A DNA stretch of 64,000 nt from a virus. How positions within the stretch are numbered: position 1 is the first letter of the stretch; each line of letters opens with the position of its first letter. Made by a program: the position numbers and the translations under genes. Positions 49,818 to 57,193 of the stretch are shown here, in pieces. The stretch is from positions 25,134-89,133 of IMG/VR virus record IMGVR_UViG_3300044815_000165. The stretch is one strand, 5' to 3'. The notes beneath the pieces were generated by a model. That model made no database searches and was not told where the DNA came from. It saw only the letters and a list, made by a program, of their open reading frames with translations.

Positions 49818-50230
49818 GTCTTGTCTTTCTTGCGTCGATGAAAAGCTGCACGATGGCAAGCTCTACAGAATCGACGACCGTTGGAGATTGTGGTGTTTTC
49901 TTCGGTGTACGCGTGACCTTGCGGACACTTCGTCTTGCGAGCGTTCCGAGCTGACAGCCCGTCGCCGCGCAGGGTGTTCTCGCGATGCGTGACCAGCTCG
50001 ACGTGGTTCGGGTTGCAGCACCAGCGATTCCTGCAGAGGTGATCAGGAACCATTCCGTTGGGGATTGGTTTGATGAGGTGTTCGTAGAATGCGCGGTGGA
50101 TATACAGCTGCGCGTAGTTCACGGTGATGCGCACGTACCCATCTTCTTTGGGGTGGATCGGAGATCTCCAGCATGACCATGGACCGACGATGCGAATCGC
50201 CGCCAAGTGATCTCCGATAGTCTTCTTCAC
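49814..50230 (-). CDS. HNH homing endonuclease (copy 2)
   Basis: 138 residues, GTG start. HNH_3 pattern: CWRSPIHPKEDGYVRI, IHRAFYEHLI, VPDHLCRNRWCCNPNHVELVTHREN (about 64-88), followed by a second Cys/His finger (KCPQGHAYTEEN ... RRFCRACHR). Seamless GTGA and ATGA junctions to both neighbours. Less GC-rich than they are. Very similar to copy 3 at 54850-55293. Confidence 0.85.
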   Translation of the reverse strand: MKKTIGDHLAAIRIVGPWSCWRSPIHPKEDGYVRITVNYAQLYIHRAFYEHLIKPIPNGMVPDHLCRNRWCCNPNHVELVTHRENTLRGDGLSARNARKTKCPQGHAYTEENTTISNGRRFCRACHRAAFHRRKKDKT

Positions 50231-50631
50231 GCGTCATCCGTTGGTTTGGGGATCTTCGCGAGCCAGCGCTCGCCGTCGTCGCGACCCGTCGTCTTCTTCA
50301 TCTTGCCGTTGTCCTCGAGCGTCACCCACCCGAGCTTCTCGAGCGAGCGAGCAACGGTCACCTGCGGTCCCTTGAGGAACATCCCGCCGCGCGGGAAGTC
50401 GCGGATCTCGTTCAGCAGCGCCAGCTGCTTGTCCGTGAGCAGGTTCTCCTTGGGCTCGCCGACGATGACGACGTCGCGGCGCGCCTGCGCCTCGTTCAGC
50501 GCGTGGTACGAGTTGCCACCGTCGATGCTGACCCAGACGTAGTTGCCCTGCGGACGCACCTCGGCGACGGCAGCCGCACCCTTGTAGATGCACGGACGCT
50601 TGCGGAAACCGAATCTACTGTGGAGGCTCAT
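50227..50631 (-). CDS. Hypothetical protein, possible winged helix
   Basis: 134 residues; AGGAG precedes the ATG. Beta N-terminal part (NYVWVSIDGGNSYHALNEA), then LLTDKQLALLNEIRDFPRGGMFLKGPQVTVARSLEKLGWVTLEDNG, which reads like a winged helix. No named family. Confidence 0.55.
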   Translation of the reverse strand: MSLHSRFGFRKRPCIYKGAAAVAEVRPQGNYVWVSIDGGNSYHALNEAQARRDVVIVGEPKENLLTDKQLALLNEIRDFPRGGMFLKGPQVTVARSLEKLGWVTLEDNGKMKKTTGRDDGERWLAKIPKPTDDA

Positions 50632-50783
50632 GCGTTCTCCTGCCATCTGATGAAGTGGCTGCGCAGCTCGTCGTAGTGCTCGTGCTCGAAGTCGTAGACG
50701 TCCTTCTGCCACGGTGCGTGCGACGGGTTGAGCCACGCGCGTCGCAGCAGTTCGGCGTAGCGCTTGAACAACTCTTCGCTCAC
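50628..50783 (-). CDS. Small hypothetical protein
   Basis: 51 residues, GTG start. SEELFKRYAELLRRAWLNPSHAPWQKDVYDFEHEHYDELRSHF: two helices joined by a turn. Overlaps upstream and downstream genes by 4 nt (GTGA, ATGA), which supports it. No family recognised. Confidence 0.5.
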   Translation of the reverse strand: MSEELFKRYAELLRRAWLNPSHAPWQKDVYDFEHEHYDELRSHFIRWQENA

Positions 50784-51262
50784 GTGTCACCTGCTACGGC
50801 GCCGGTGAGCGCCGCGGTGACCCACGTCTCGAGGTCGATGCGCGAGTCGGTCGAACACGCGTCCGTCCACCGGATCGCTTCCTTCCGGCTGTAGCCGGCA
50901 CCCGTGAGTGCCGCGATGACGTCGTCGCGCCACGGGTTCGCAGAGATGGGCTCGCGCTCGCCACGCGTCGTGTCGACGATCGGGGTGAGCTGAGGCTTGG
51001 TCATCACCTTGCGAAATGGACGCACGATCTTGGTGCCGGGTTCGGACGGCGGGCGACGTTCACGCGGTGGCGCCAGGCGAGCAGCGGGCAGCTCCCTGCG
51101 ACGTTCGTCAGCCAGCTTCGCGGCGTCGAGCTTCGCGAACGCGCGACGCTGGCGCCAGTCCTGAACGCGCAGCACGATCTTGTGCGTCTGGTAGCCGACG
51201 TAGATCCCGACCACGCCGCCGGCAGCTGCGCCGACGCCGAGGACCTCCCACGGCGGGCTCAC
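50780..51262 (-). CDS. Membrane-anchored protein with RuvA domain III-like C-terminus
   Basis: 160 residues, GTG start. Residues 5-30 are hydrophobic and Gly-rich (VLGVGAAAGGVVGIYVGY), a likely membrane anchor; a basic Pro-rich linker follows; residues 112-155 (DDVIAALTGAGYSRKEAIRW ... LETWVTAALTG) match the three-helix RuvA domain III, which contacts and regulates RuvB. RuvB is encoded about 1 kb downstream in the same unit. The tetramer-forming RuvA domains I and II are absent, so it is not a full RuvA. Confidence 0.6.
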   Translation of the reverse strand: MSPPWEVLGVGAAAGGVVGIYVGYQTHKIVLRVQDWRQRRAFAKLDAAKLADERRRELPAARLAPPRERRPPSEPGTKIVRPFRKVMTKPQLTPIVDTTRGEREPISANPWRDDVIAALTGAGYSRKEAIRWTDACSTDSRIDLETWVTAALTGAVAGDT

Positions 51263-51495
51263 GCTGGCCTCCGAGTCGATTCCTCGAACTTGTCGACGGC
51301 GTTCTGCATGGCCTCTCCGATGACGCGTCCGATGCCGATCCACGTCTGCTGCTCGCCGCGATAGTTCACATCGCCTCCCGCGATCGTGACGCGCCAAGCA
51401 CGTGCGCTGGATACGAACACGACTTGCATGTCGAGTCGGTTGTCGTTGAGGTAGCGCTGCAGTTCCAGCACCGACGTCGCGCCGTTGAACTTCAC
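51259..51495 (-). CDS. Small hypothetical protein
   Basis: 78 residues, GTG start overlapping the upstream stop. VLELQRYLNDNRLDMQVVFVSSARAWRVTIAGGDVNY then an amphipathic helix. No family recognised. Confidence 0.5.
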   Translation of the reverse strand: MKFNGATSVLELQRYLNDNRLDMQVVFVSSARAWRVTIAGGDVNYRGEQQTWIGIGRVIGEAMQNAVDKFEESTRRPA

Positions 51496-51698
51496 GCACC
51501 CTCCTTGAGGAGCTGCGCCTTGAACTCGGGCGACACCTTCTTCGCGTAGCTGTCCGCCGCCTCTTGCAGCTCGGTGAGCGCCTCGACGAGTGGGTTGCCG
51601 TCGTCCGAGCCGTCGCTGTCCTTGCTTGCCGCGTCCGACCACCGGATCGCCGCGACCTCGAGTCGGATCATCGCCTTCTGGCGATCCATCAGGCTCAC
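51492..51698 (-). CDS. Small helical protein
   Basis: 68 residues, GTG start overlapping the upstream stop. Two helices (DRQKAMIRLEVAAIRW; PLVEALTELQEAADSYAKKV). No family recognised. Confidence 0.5.
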   Translation of the reverse strand: MSLMDRQKAMIRLEVAAIRWSDAASKDSDGSDDGNPLVEALTELQEAADSYAKKVSPEFKAQLLKEGA

Positions 51699-51955
51699 GC
51701 GAGCACCTCGAGTTCGTTGACGTCGAACCAGTGGGACTGCACGTCGCTGCCCCACTTCCAGGTCTTGCCCGGCGACTTGTCGAACTTCACGAGGCACGAC
51801 GCGAGCGCCTTCTTGTGCCCGGTCGCGCGCTCGTGCGTGAGCACCTCGGTGACGACGCCCGTCTGGCCTTGGAGGACCTTGAGCGCGTCCGCGTTCCACG
51901 CGCTCACGTCCTTCACGTCGACGCGCACGCGGTCTCCGACCTTCTTCTCGATCAT
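51695..51955 (-). CDS. Small SH3-like beta protein
   Basis: 86 residues. KKVGDRVRVDVKDVSAW, GQTGVVTEVLTHERATGHKK, CLVKFDKS and HWFDVNELEVL follow the KOW/SH3-like pattern of small phage proteins. First gene of a unit with a -10 TATACT promoter and an ACCTGAA leader around AAGGA. Function unknown. Confidence 0.55.
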   Translation of the reverse strand: MIEKKVGDRVRVDVKDVSAWNADALKVLQGQTGVVTEVLTHERATGHKKALASCLVKFDKSPGKTWKWGSDVQSHWFDVNELEVLA

Positions 51956-51986
51956 GGTTCAGGTTCCTTTCAGGTTGGTGGGAATG

Positions 51987-52015
51987 AGTATACCATTAGC
52001 GTTGACGTTGTCAAC
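51987..52015 (-). promoter_or_regulatory. Palindromic operator-promoter P6 with leader
   Basis: GTTGACGTTGTCAAC at 52001-52015 (one central base off a perfect repeat). Minus-strand -35 TTGACA (complement of 52009-52014), -10 TATACT (complement of 51987-51992), spacer 16. The leader to the ATG at 51955 contains ACCTGAAAGGAACCTGAAC, two copies of the leader word around AAGGA. Confidence 0.75.
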
Positions 52016-52027
52016 ACCAATAGTCCA

Positions 52028-52282
52028 CTACTTGCCGAGGTTGCGAGGCTTCGGATCGGTGAGTTCGCCGCGCTCGACCTGCGCGATGACGGCGTCGCAG
52101 TCGGCCATGCGGTGGCCTCTCCAACGTCCGCCGGCGAACGACCAGCCACACCGCGTGCACGCGTGCTTGTAGTAGCTGTTCCAGCGACGCCCGCTCGCGT
52201 ACGTCTGGGTGAACTTGTTCTCGACGAACGTCAGGCCGTAGCGATTCGTCGCGATGACATCAGTTTGCAGTGCCGTCGTCAT
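52028..52282 (-). CDS. Small hypothetical protein with Cys pair
   Basis: 84 residues. HACTRCGWSFAGGRWRGHRMADC gives a C-x2-C ... H ... C set, likely zinc binding. Overlaps the upstream gene by 23 nt. No named family. Confidence 0.5.
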   Translation of the reverse strand: MTTALQTDVIATNRYGLTFVENKFTQTYASGRRWNSYYKHACTRCGWSFAGGRWRGHRMADCDAVIAQVERGELTDPKPRNLGK

Positions 52283-52535
52283 GCTTCGCGACCTCGCCAG
52301 CGGTCACGTCGCTCGGCGGCGTGTCGTGCTGCGACACGATGTTGTCGATCGTGATGAACGCCTCGGCGAGCATCTTGCCGAGCTTCGCGATCTGGTGGCG
52401 GCGCGCATCCACCGTCTCGCCCGGCGCGAGCGGTGACGCGTTCAGGTCGGCAAGCTTGACGATGCGCTCGCTCATCTCGCGTGCCTGCTTGTGAGCTGCC
52501 CGGAACAGCTCGCCCTCGGTGACGACGACGATCAT
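52260..52535 (-). CDS. Hypothetical helical protein
   Basis: 91 residues from the ATG at 52535 (overlaps the upstream stop, ATGA). Helix-rich (FRAAHKQAREMSERIVKLADLN; RRHQIAKLGKMLAEAFITIDNIVS). In this frame reading continues upstream without a stop into the first half of the frame-changed gene. No family recognised. Confidence 0.5.
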   Translation of the reverse strand: MIVVVTEGELFRAAHKQAREMSERIVKLADLNASPLAPGETVDARRHQIAKLGKMLAEAFITIDNIVSQHDTPPSDVTAGEVAKHDDGTAN

Positions 52536-52868
52536 TTTCCACCTCTCTCCGCGCGAAGCTTCTTGATGAGCTGGCGTTCGTCTTCGGTGAGCGACGCCGC
52601 GAACTCGATCTTCTCGCGGCGCGCCCTGTCGAAGACGTCGAGCGCGTTGCCGAGCTTGTTGTTGATCCCTTCGACGAGCTTCTGCTCGCCGTTCGAGTAA
52701 CGTGTAGTTCTCGCCCTCGTCGCATGCATAAAGCACATTCTTGAGCAGCTGCATCTCGTCCTCCCCGAAGAGCAGGAAGTGTTCTGAGTCTCTCTTCAGG
52801 CGCTCGATCTCGACATCCTTCGCCTTGATTGTCTCGAGCAACTCTGCCACGTCGAATCCCATTGCCAT
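52532..52868 (-). pseudogene. Hypothetical gene with +1 frame change at about 52700
   Basis: From the ATG at 52868 (GAGGAGAGAAC upstream) the frame reads GFDVAELLETIKAKDVEIERL ... LYACDEGENYT to about 52701. After one extra T at 52700 the natural continuation YSNGEQKLVEGINNKLGNAL ... LIKKLRAERGGK lies in another frame and ends at 52532, overlapping the next ATG. The joined product would be about 112 helical residues. No slippery heptamer is visible, so it is a broken gene, an assembly error or an unknown recoding site. Confidence 0.5.
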
Positions 52869-52904
52869 GTTCTCTCCTCGGTTCAGGGTTGGTTCAAGCA
52901 TCCG

Positions 52905-52956
52905 GTGCGTTGCCTGGCAAGCGAGCCAGCTGGAACGGCGGACCGTTCAACGCTTC
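52905..52956 (-). repeat. 52-bp exact repeat, copy A
   Basis: Identical over 52 bp to 59841-59892. Contains three consecutive inverted repeats: TTGCC-T-GGCAA, CCAGCTGG, and AACGG-CGGA-CCGTT. Located between a gene whose stop codon is in the repeat and the leader of the following gene. Confidence 0.85.
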
Positions 52957-53099
52957 GCAATGATCATCGCGAGGGCGAGCGACCCTGCGAGGGAGCGGCG
53001 AGGTCGAGGTCGCGCACGCTCGATCTTGAGACGCACCGCTCTCCACCTCACCCAGTAATCGAGGATCGCACCGTACGCGAACTGCGCATCCGTCCTCAC
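52947..53099 (-). CDS. Small basic protein
   Basis: 50 residues, GTG start overlapping the upstream stop. AILDYWVRWRAVRLKIERARPRPRRS: aromatic and Arg-rich, with a weakly hydrophobic end (LAGSLALAMIIAK). No family recognised. Stop lies in the 52-bp repeat. Confidence 0.45.
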   Translation of the reverse strand: MRTDAQFAYGAILDYWVRWRAVRLKIERARPRPRRSLAGSLALAMIIAKR

Positions 53100-53254
53100 A
53101 GCGTGTCGACCTTCGCACGAGCGCGGTGCATCTCCGCGGCCTTCTGCGCGAGCTTGCGGATGCCGCGCGCGTCGCCCTTCCACTTACACGTACAGCTCGG
53201 GACGAACTTGCCTTCCTCGTTCTCGTCGACCTTGGTCACGTGCTGGTTGCTCAT
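53096..53254 (-). CDS. Small hypothetical protein
   Basis: 52 residues. VPSCTCKWKGDARGIRKLAQKAAEMHRAR: short Cys pair then a basic helix. Overlaps both neighbours by 4 nt. No family recognised. Confidence 0.5.
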   Translation of the reverse strand: MSNQHVTKVDENEEGKFVPSCTCKWKGDARGIRKLAQKAAEMHRARAKVDTL

Positions 53255-53550
53255 CGCTTCGTGAGGTCCTCGTCGTGACCATCGGGGTGCGTGAGCGTGA
53301 TGCGGATGCGGCGAGGATGCGTGCCCCACACGTTCGCCAGGATCGCTTCCTCGAGCTTCTCGCGCGTGTCGGCGCGCAGCACGAACTCCTCGCAGCCTCC
53401 GTACAGCAACACGGCGGTGACGCGCATGAACTCGCCGTGGCTGAACGTCGCGCGGAGCATCCATGGCATCCTCACCTTGTCCTCGTTCGCGCGATTGTCG
53501 ATCTTGTACGTCGGCGCGTAGATGACCTCGAGCCCTTCGATGGCTGGCAT
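53251..53550 (-). CDS. Hypothetical alpha/beta protein
   Basis: 99 residues. Beta-rich (GLEVIYAPTYKID, MLRATFSHGEFMRVTAVLLYGGCEEF) with one helix (TREKLEEAILANVW). The start shares a base with the upstream stop. No family recognised. Confidence 0.55.
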   Translation of the reverse strand: MPAIEGLEVIYAPTYKIDNRANEDKVRMPWMLRATFSHGEFMRVTAVLLYGGCEEFVLRADTREKLEEAILANVWGTHPRRIRITLTHPDGHDEDLTKR

Positions 53551-53885
53551 CAGTGACCCTTGTGCCAGGTGTGCCCGCCGTCGTGCGAGTGCGTGCCGCT
53601 CGCGACGGCGTTCGCGTTCACCTTGCGTCCCGTCATCGCCTCGGCCTTCGCGACGGCCTGGCGAAGCTCCCACGAGCCCTCGGCGGTGAGCGTGCGGAAC
53701 GCGCAGACGTCGGTGACGTCGTCACGGTCCTTCCACCCGGTGAACGCGACGGCACCGTTCGATCCGATGTTCACCTTGACGGTGCCGCCCTTGAGCGCGG
53801 CCTCGAGCTTGCGCAGCGCCGCCTTCACCTGGTTGTTGCGATCCTCGAGCGTCTGCCCGTTCTTCAAGCTGGTGTCGCACGGCAT
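53550..53885 (-). CDS. Hypothetical protein with His-rich tail
   Basis: 111 residues. PCDTSLKNGQTLEDRNNQVKAALRKLEAAL is a helix; a beta centre (TVKVNIGSNGAVAFTGW) follows and the end is His/Gly-rich (GTHSHDGGHTWHKGH), possibly metal-binding. No named family. Confidence 0.55.
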   Translation of the reverse strand: MPCDTSLKNGQTLEDRNNQVKAALRKLEAALKGGTVKVNIGSNGAVAFTGWKDRDDVTDVCAFRTLTAEGSWELRQAVAKAEAMTGRKVNANAVASGTHSHDGGHTWHKGH

Positions 53886-54038
53886 CTAGCAATCCTCCGT
53901 CATGCTGTTGAGTTCGTCGGCGAGGCGGTGGAGAAAATCCTCCAAGGTCTCGCTCTCGTGGATCGAGTAGCTCATGGTCTCTTCGCCCTTGTTCGTCGTC
54001 ACCTTGATGACGACCTCGACGTTGAGCAGCTTGGTCAC
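53886..54038 (-). CDS. Small hypothetical protein
   Basis: 50 residues, GTG start overlapping the upstream stop. NVEVVIKVTTNKGEE then helix ETLEDFLHRLADELNSM. An internal ATG (MSYSIHE) may also serve. No family recognised. Confidence 0.45.
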   Translation of the reverse strand: MTKLLNVEVVIKVTTNKGEETMSYSIHESETLEDFLHRLADELNSMTEDC

Positions 54039-54847
54039 TCGACTTCCATCTGCCGCGTCGGTGCGGCGGGCGCGATGGTGGCGGGCTCGGCGTCGCTCAC
54101 GTCGAGGTCGGCGAAGCGCTGCGCGTTGACCGCGGGGAGCGCCTCCACCTCGATCATCTCGCCGGACATGTCGAGGAAGGCGACGCGCGCGCTCTCGATC
54201 TGACCGCGCTGGATGTCCAGCATCACCGTGTTGCGGTCCTCGCCCTCCTTCTCGATGCGCTTCACGATCGTGCGGGCTGCCTTGCGCGCCTGCTCGATGG
54301 CCGCGCTGACCTTCGCCTGCTTCTCGTCGGAGAGCATGCTCGACAGCTCGCGCGCGCGATCCGCGGCCTCGCGGATGGCCTTGGGATCGAATGCCTGGAT
54401 GCCGGCGCTCATCTTCACCGTTAGCTCGGCGATCTCCTGGGTGATGGCGCGCGCGGCCTCGGCGTCGTCGCTCGCGACGCGGCCCTTGATGACCCACAGC
54501 CCGACGCGCGCGTGCTTCGAGGTGTCGTTGAAGTTGTCCATCAGCTGGCGCGCGGCCTTCACGGCGGCGTCGAGCGCGCCCTCCTGGTCGTTGGGGCAGA
54601 GCAACCCGAACGAGGTGTTGGAGCAGACCTTCGTGATGAGGCTGCGAGCTTGCGTGCGGCACTTCGTCGCCGCGTCGTGCTCCTCCTTGTCCTCGATCGT
54701 GCGCTTCGTCTTCCACTCGGAGACCTCGGCGCCGTCGGGCAGCTTGTCGCCGGTGACGAGGTCGACGCGCTCGTAGGCGACGCCGCCGCGCAGGGTGGTC
54801 TTGAGGGACACCAACAACCCAGGTCGGATAACGGATGCGTTCGACAT
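54035..54847 (-). CDS. Hypothetical helical protein with MSNASV N-terminus
   Basis: 270 residues from the ATG at 54847, 7 nt after AAGGAG; an ATG at 54853 is too close to that site. Long helical region (AAVKAARQLMDNFND, IREAADRARELSSMLSDEKQAKVSAAIEQARK) with two Cys near VCSNTSFGLLC. The first residues SNASVI are shared with the gene at 55305-55562. Role unknown. Confidence 0.6.
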   Translation of the reverse strand: MSNASVIRPGLLVSLKTTLRGGVAYERVDLVTGDKLPDGAEVSEWKTKRTIEDKEEHDAATKCRTQARSLITKVCSNTSFGLLCPNDQEGALDAAVKAARQLMDNFNDTSKHARVGLWVIKGRVASDDAEAARAITQEIAELTVKMSAGIQAFDPKAIREAADRARELSSMLSDEKQAKVSAAIEQARKAARTIVKRIEKEGEDRNTVMLDIQRGQIESARVAFLDMSGEMIEVEALPAVNAQRFADLDVSDAEPATIAPAAPTRQMEVE

Positions 54848-54849
54848 AT

Positions 54850-55293
54850 TCATGCTCCTTGATTCAGGTTTCGTTGTTTGCGTTTCCATTTGCGCGTTCT
54901 CTCCCTCGCGCAGATGCGGCACGCTCGATAGCCGTTGTAGCCGTTCGTGTTTTCCGTGGAGTACGGATGCCCCTGCGGGCAGTGCGTCTTCGCCGCATTA
55001 CGCGACGCGATCCCATCTCCTCGGAGAATGTTCTCGCGCTGCGTGACAGGCTCGAGGTGGTTCGGATTGCAGCACCAGGTATTCCTGCATAGATGATCAG
55101 GAACATGTCCGTCTGGAATCGGTCCGATGAAGTGCTCGTAGAAGGCTCGGTGCGCGCGAAGTTTCTTCGCACCCATGTGGAGCCTGACGTAGCCGTCGCG
55201 ATCCACTCGGTTCGGCAACCTCCAACACCACCACGGTCCGACTAGTTCGATGTTCGCGAAGTAGTCGCTGATGTGTTTGAGCGGAGGAGCCAT
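54850..55293 (-). CDS. HNH homing endonuclease (copy 3)
   Basis: 147 residues. HNH_3 pattern WWCWRLPNRVDRDGYVRL, AHRAFYEHFI, VPDHLCRNTWCCNPNHLEPVTQREN (about 63-87), then THCPQGHPYSTENT and RACRICARER. Closely related to copy 2 (same PDHLCRN-WCCNPNH core and ILRGDG-S/A-RNA-KT). It is inserted between two genes that share the MSxNASV start, and its 3' end lies in the leader of the second. Confidence 0.85.
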   Translation of the reverse strand: MAPPLKHISDYFANIELVGPWWCWRLPNRVDRDGYVRLHMGAKKLRAHRAFYEHFIGPIPDGHVPDHLCRNTWCCNPNHLEPVTQRENILRGDGIASRNAAKTHCPQGHPYSTENTNGYNGYRACRICARERTRKWKRKQRNLNQGA

Positions 55294-55304
55294 CGGTGAC
55301 CACT

Positions 55305-55562
55305 CTACTCGTTAGCTGTGATGATGTCACGGACCACGTCCGTGAACCCAACAGACGCCACGTACGTGAACGCTTCGTCTTCGGTAGCGAAGAACTTGTT
55401 GAAGCCCGTACCGACGTTGTCCTCGATCTCGACGACCGCGATCGGGAAGTGCTTCTTCGTGTTGTCGCGCTGAATCAGCCGCTTGAAGCGCGACGGTGCA
55501 CGACCATCGCTCGGCTGATAGCACGTCGCTATCTTGGTGATGACAGATGCGTTGCTGGACAT
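55305..55562 (-). CDS. Small hypothetical protein with MSSNASV N-terminus
   Basis: 85 residues from the ATG at 55562 (AAGGA 8 nt upstream). SSNASVITKI then beta/alpha (RLIQRDNTKKHFPIAVVEIEDNVGTGFNKFFATEDEAFTYV). Start region resembles the gene at 54035-54847. First gene after promoter P7. No family recognised. Confidence 0.55.
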   Translation of the reverse strand: MSSNASVITKIATCYQPSDGRAPSRFKRLIQRDNTKKHFPIAVVEIEDNVGTGFNKFFATEDEAFTYVASVGFTDVVRDIITANE

Positions 55563-55596
55563 GTTCATGATCCTTGGTTCAGGTTGTGACGTAGCG

Positions 55597-55627
55597 AGCA
55601 TAGCAGGTTCGTGTTGACAACGTCAAC
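55597..55627 (-). promoter_or_regulatory. Palindromic operator-promoter P7 with leader
   Basis: GTTGACAACGTCAAC at 55613-55627. Minus-strand -35 TTGACG (complement of 55621-55626), -10 TATGCT (complement of 55597-55602), spacer 18. The leader to 55562 holds ACCTGAACC and AAGGA. Confidence 0.7.
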
Positions 55628-55645
55628 CCGAATCTACTCCACCAA

Positions 55646-57193
55646 CTACAGGTCGAGCGAGCGCGTCGTGCCGAGCGCCGTGGTCTCGGGCGTGCTAGCC
55701 GGTCGCGCGCGTCCTTTCGCCCACTCGCGGAGCGTCGAGATCTTCTCGCTCGCCGTCTTCGACAGCGGGATGACGCGCGTCGCGGCCCGCTTCAGGTCGT
55801 CCGTGTTGATGGGACGCTTCCCGTCCGCGAACGCCTCGAACAGCGCGTCGGGCACGAGCGCCGCGATCTCCGCGCCGACGAACCCGTCGGTCGCGAATGC
55901 CACCGCCTGCAGGTCGATGTCGTCGATCGGACGGTTGAATGCCTTCAGCGACGCCGCCACGATCTCGCAACGCTCGCCCTGCTGCGGAAGGTCGACGAAG
56001 AACATCTCGTCGAAGCGTCCCTTGCGGAGCAGCTCGGGCGGCAGCTGGCGCACGTCGTTCGCCGTGGCCACCACGAACACGCTGGCCGTCTTCTCCTGCA
56101 TCCAGGAGAGGATGACGCCGAGCGCGTCGGTGGACACGCCGCCGTCGCCCTGCTGCCCGGAGGCGCCGGCGAGCGCCTTCTCGATCTCGTCGAACCAGAG
56201 CACGCACGGCGCCATCGTCTCCGCGAGCGCGATGAGCCGGCGGATGTTCTGCTCGGAGTCGCCGACGTACTTCGACTTCGCGCCGCCGAGGTCGCCGCGG
56301 AGCAGCGGGACCTGGAACGCCGTGGCGAAGCACTTCGCGGCGAGCGACTTGCCCGTGCCCGGGAGACCGACGAGCATCACACCCTTGGGAGCCGGGAGAC
56401 CGAAGTCGCGCGCCTCCTGCGTGAAGGCAGCCTTGCGCTGCGTGCACCATGTCTTCAGCTCGCCGTAGCCGCCGATGGCATCCAGGCCGCGCGGGTCGGG
56501 CTCGTGCCACGTGACGCCCGGGATGCCAGCGATGAGGCGCTTCTTCTCGCTGGTGACGATCGCCGGGTCGACCTTGCGGTTCGTGACCAGCGAGCGGCTG
56601 TAGCTGTTGCTGATCTGGAAGGCGGAGAGCCCGAGCGCGCCGTCGATGGCGCGGTCACGCGTGCCGTTCGGTGCGGCGTCTGCGCGCATCGGCTCGGGCA
56701 GCGCGCCGATCACGTCGTCCAGGAGGCGCGAGACTTCCGCGCGGTCAGGGAGCGGGTACTCGATGACCGTCATCTCGGGCACGTCGCGCGGGATCTCGGC
56801 TGTCATCGGCGAGAGCAGCACCACGCTGCGCGCCTCGTTCGGCGGCGCGACCTGCAGCTCGCGCGACAGGTTGCGGAGCTTGCGCAGGATGGTCGGGTCG
56901 CCGACCCACTTGTGGAGATCGCGGAGCACGTACACCGCGCGCTCCTTGCGCGTGCGGATGAACTCGAGCGCCGCCGACGGGTCGCCATTCTGCGAGAACC
57001 GCGTGGTCTCGTCCGCGCCCGTGATGCCGCGGTCACAGTCCCAGAACCGCGTCTCGTACTTCGCGGCGGCAGCGGCACCCACGAGCGCACGCTCCACGCG
57101 CATCTCGTCGTCGCTGCGCACGAGCAGGAGCGTGTTGCGCGCCTTCAGGAGCGCCGTGATGTCGCCGTTGACGGTGGTCGCGTTGATGCTCAC
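55646..57193 (-). CDS. Ycf46-like AAA+ ATPase
   Basis: 515 residues. Degenerate N-terminal half (AVYVLRDLHKWVGDPTILRKLRNLSREL, SVVLLSP, IEYPLPDRAEVSRLLD) then a full AAA+ module: Walker A GLPGTGKS (276-283), Walker B VLWFDEIEKA (331-340), VVATANDVRQLPPELLRKGRFDE (sensor 1, Arg finger) and a lid domain. The Ycf46/FtsH-like arrangement is typical. Probably remodels a protein or protein-DNA complex; target unknown. Confidence 0.75.
   Translation of the reverse strand: MSINATTVNGDITALLKARNTLLLVRSDDEMRVERALVGAAAAAKYETRFWDCDRGITGADETTRFSQNGDPSAALEFIRTRKERAVYVLRDLHKWVGDPTILRKLRNLSRELQVAPPNEARSVVLLSPMTAEIPRDVPEMTVIEYPLPDRAEVSRLLDDVIGALPEPMRADAAPNGTRDRAIDGALGLSAFQISNSYSRSLVTNRKVDPAIVTSEKKRLIAGIPGVTWHEPDPRGLDAIGGYGELKTWCTQRKAAFTQEARDFGLPAPKGVMLVGLPGTGKSLAAKCFATAFQVPLLRGDLGGAKSKYVGDSEQNIRRLIALAETMAPCVLWFDEIEKALAGASGQQGDGGVSTDALGVILSWMQEKTASVFVVATANDVRQLPPELLRKGRFDEMFFVDLPQQGERCEIVAASLKAFNRPIDDIDLQAVAFATDGFVGAEIAALVPDALFEAFADGKRPINTDDLKRAATRVIPLSKTASEKISTLREWAKGRARPASTPETTALGTTRSLDL

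Noticed and set aside
52260-52868. Programmed frameshift like tail-assembly chaperones (gpG/gpGT)
   Set aside because: Wrong location, a +1 rather than -1 shift and no slippery heptamer.
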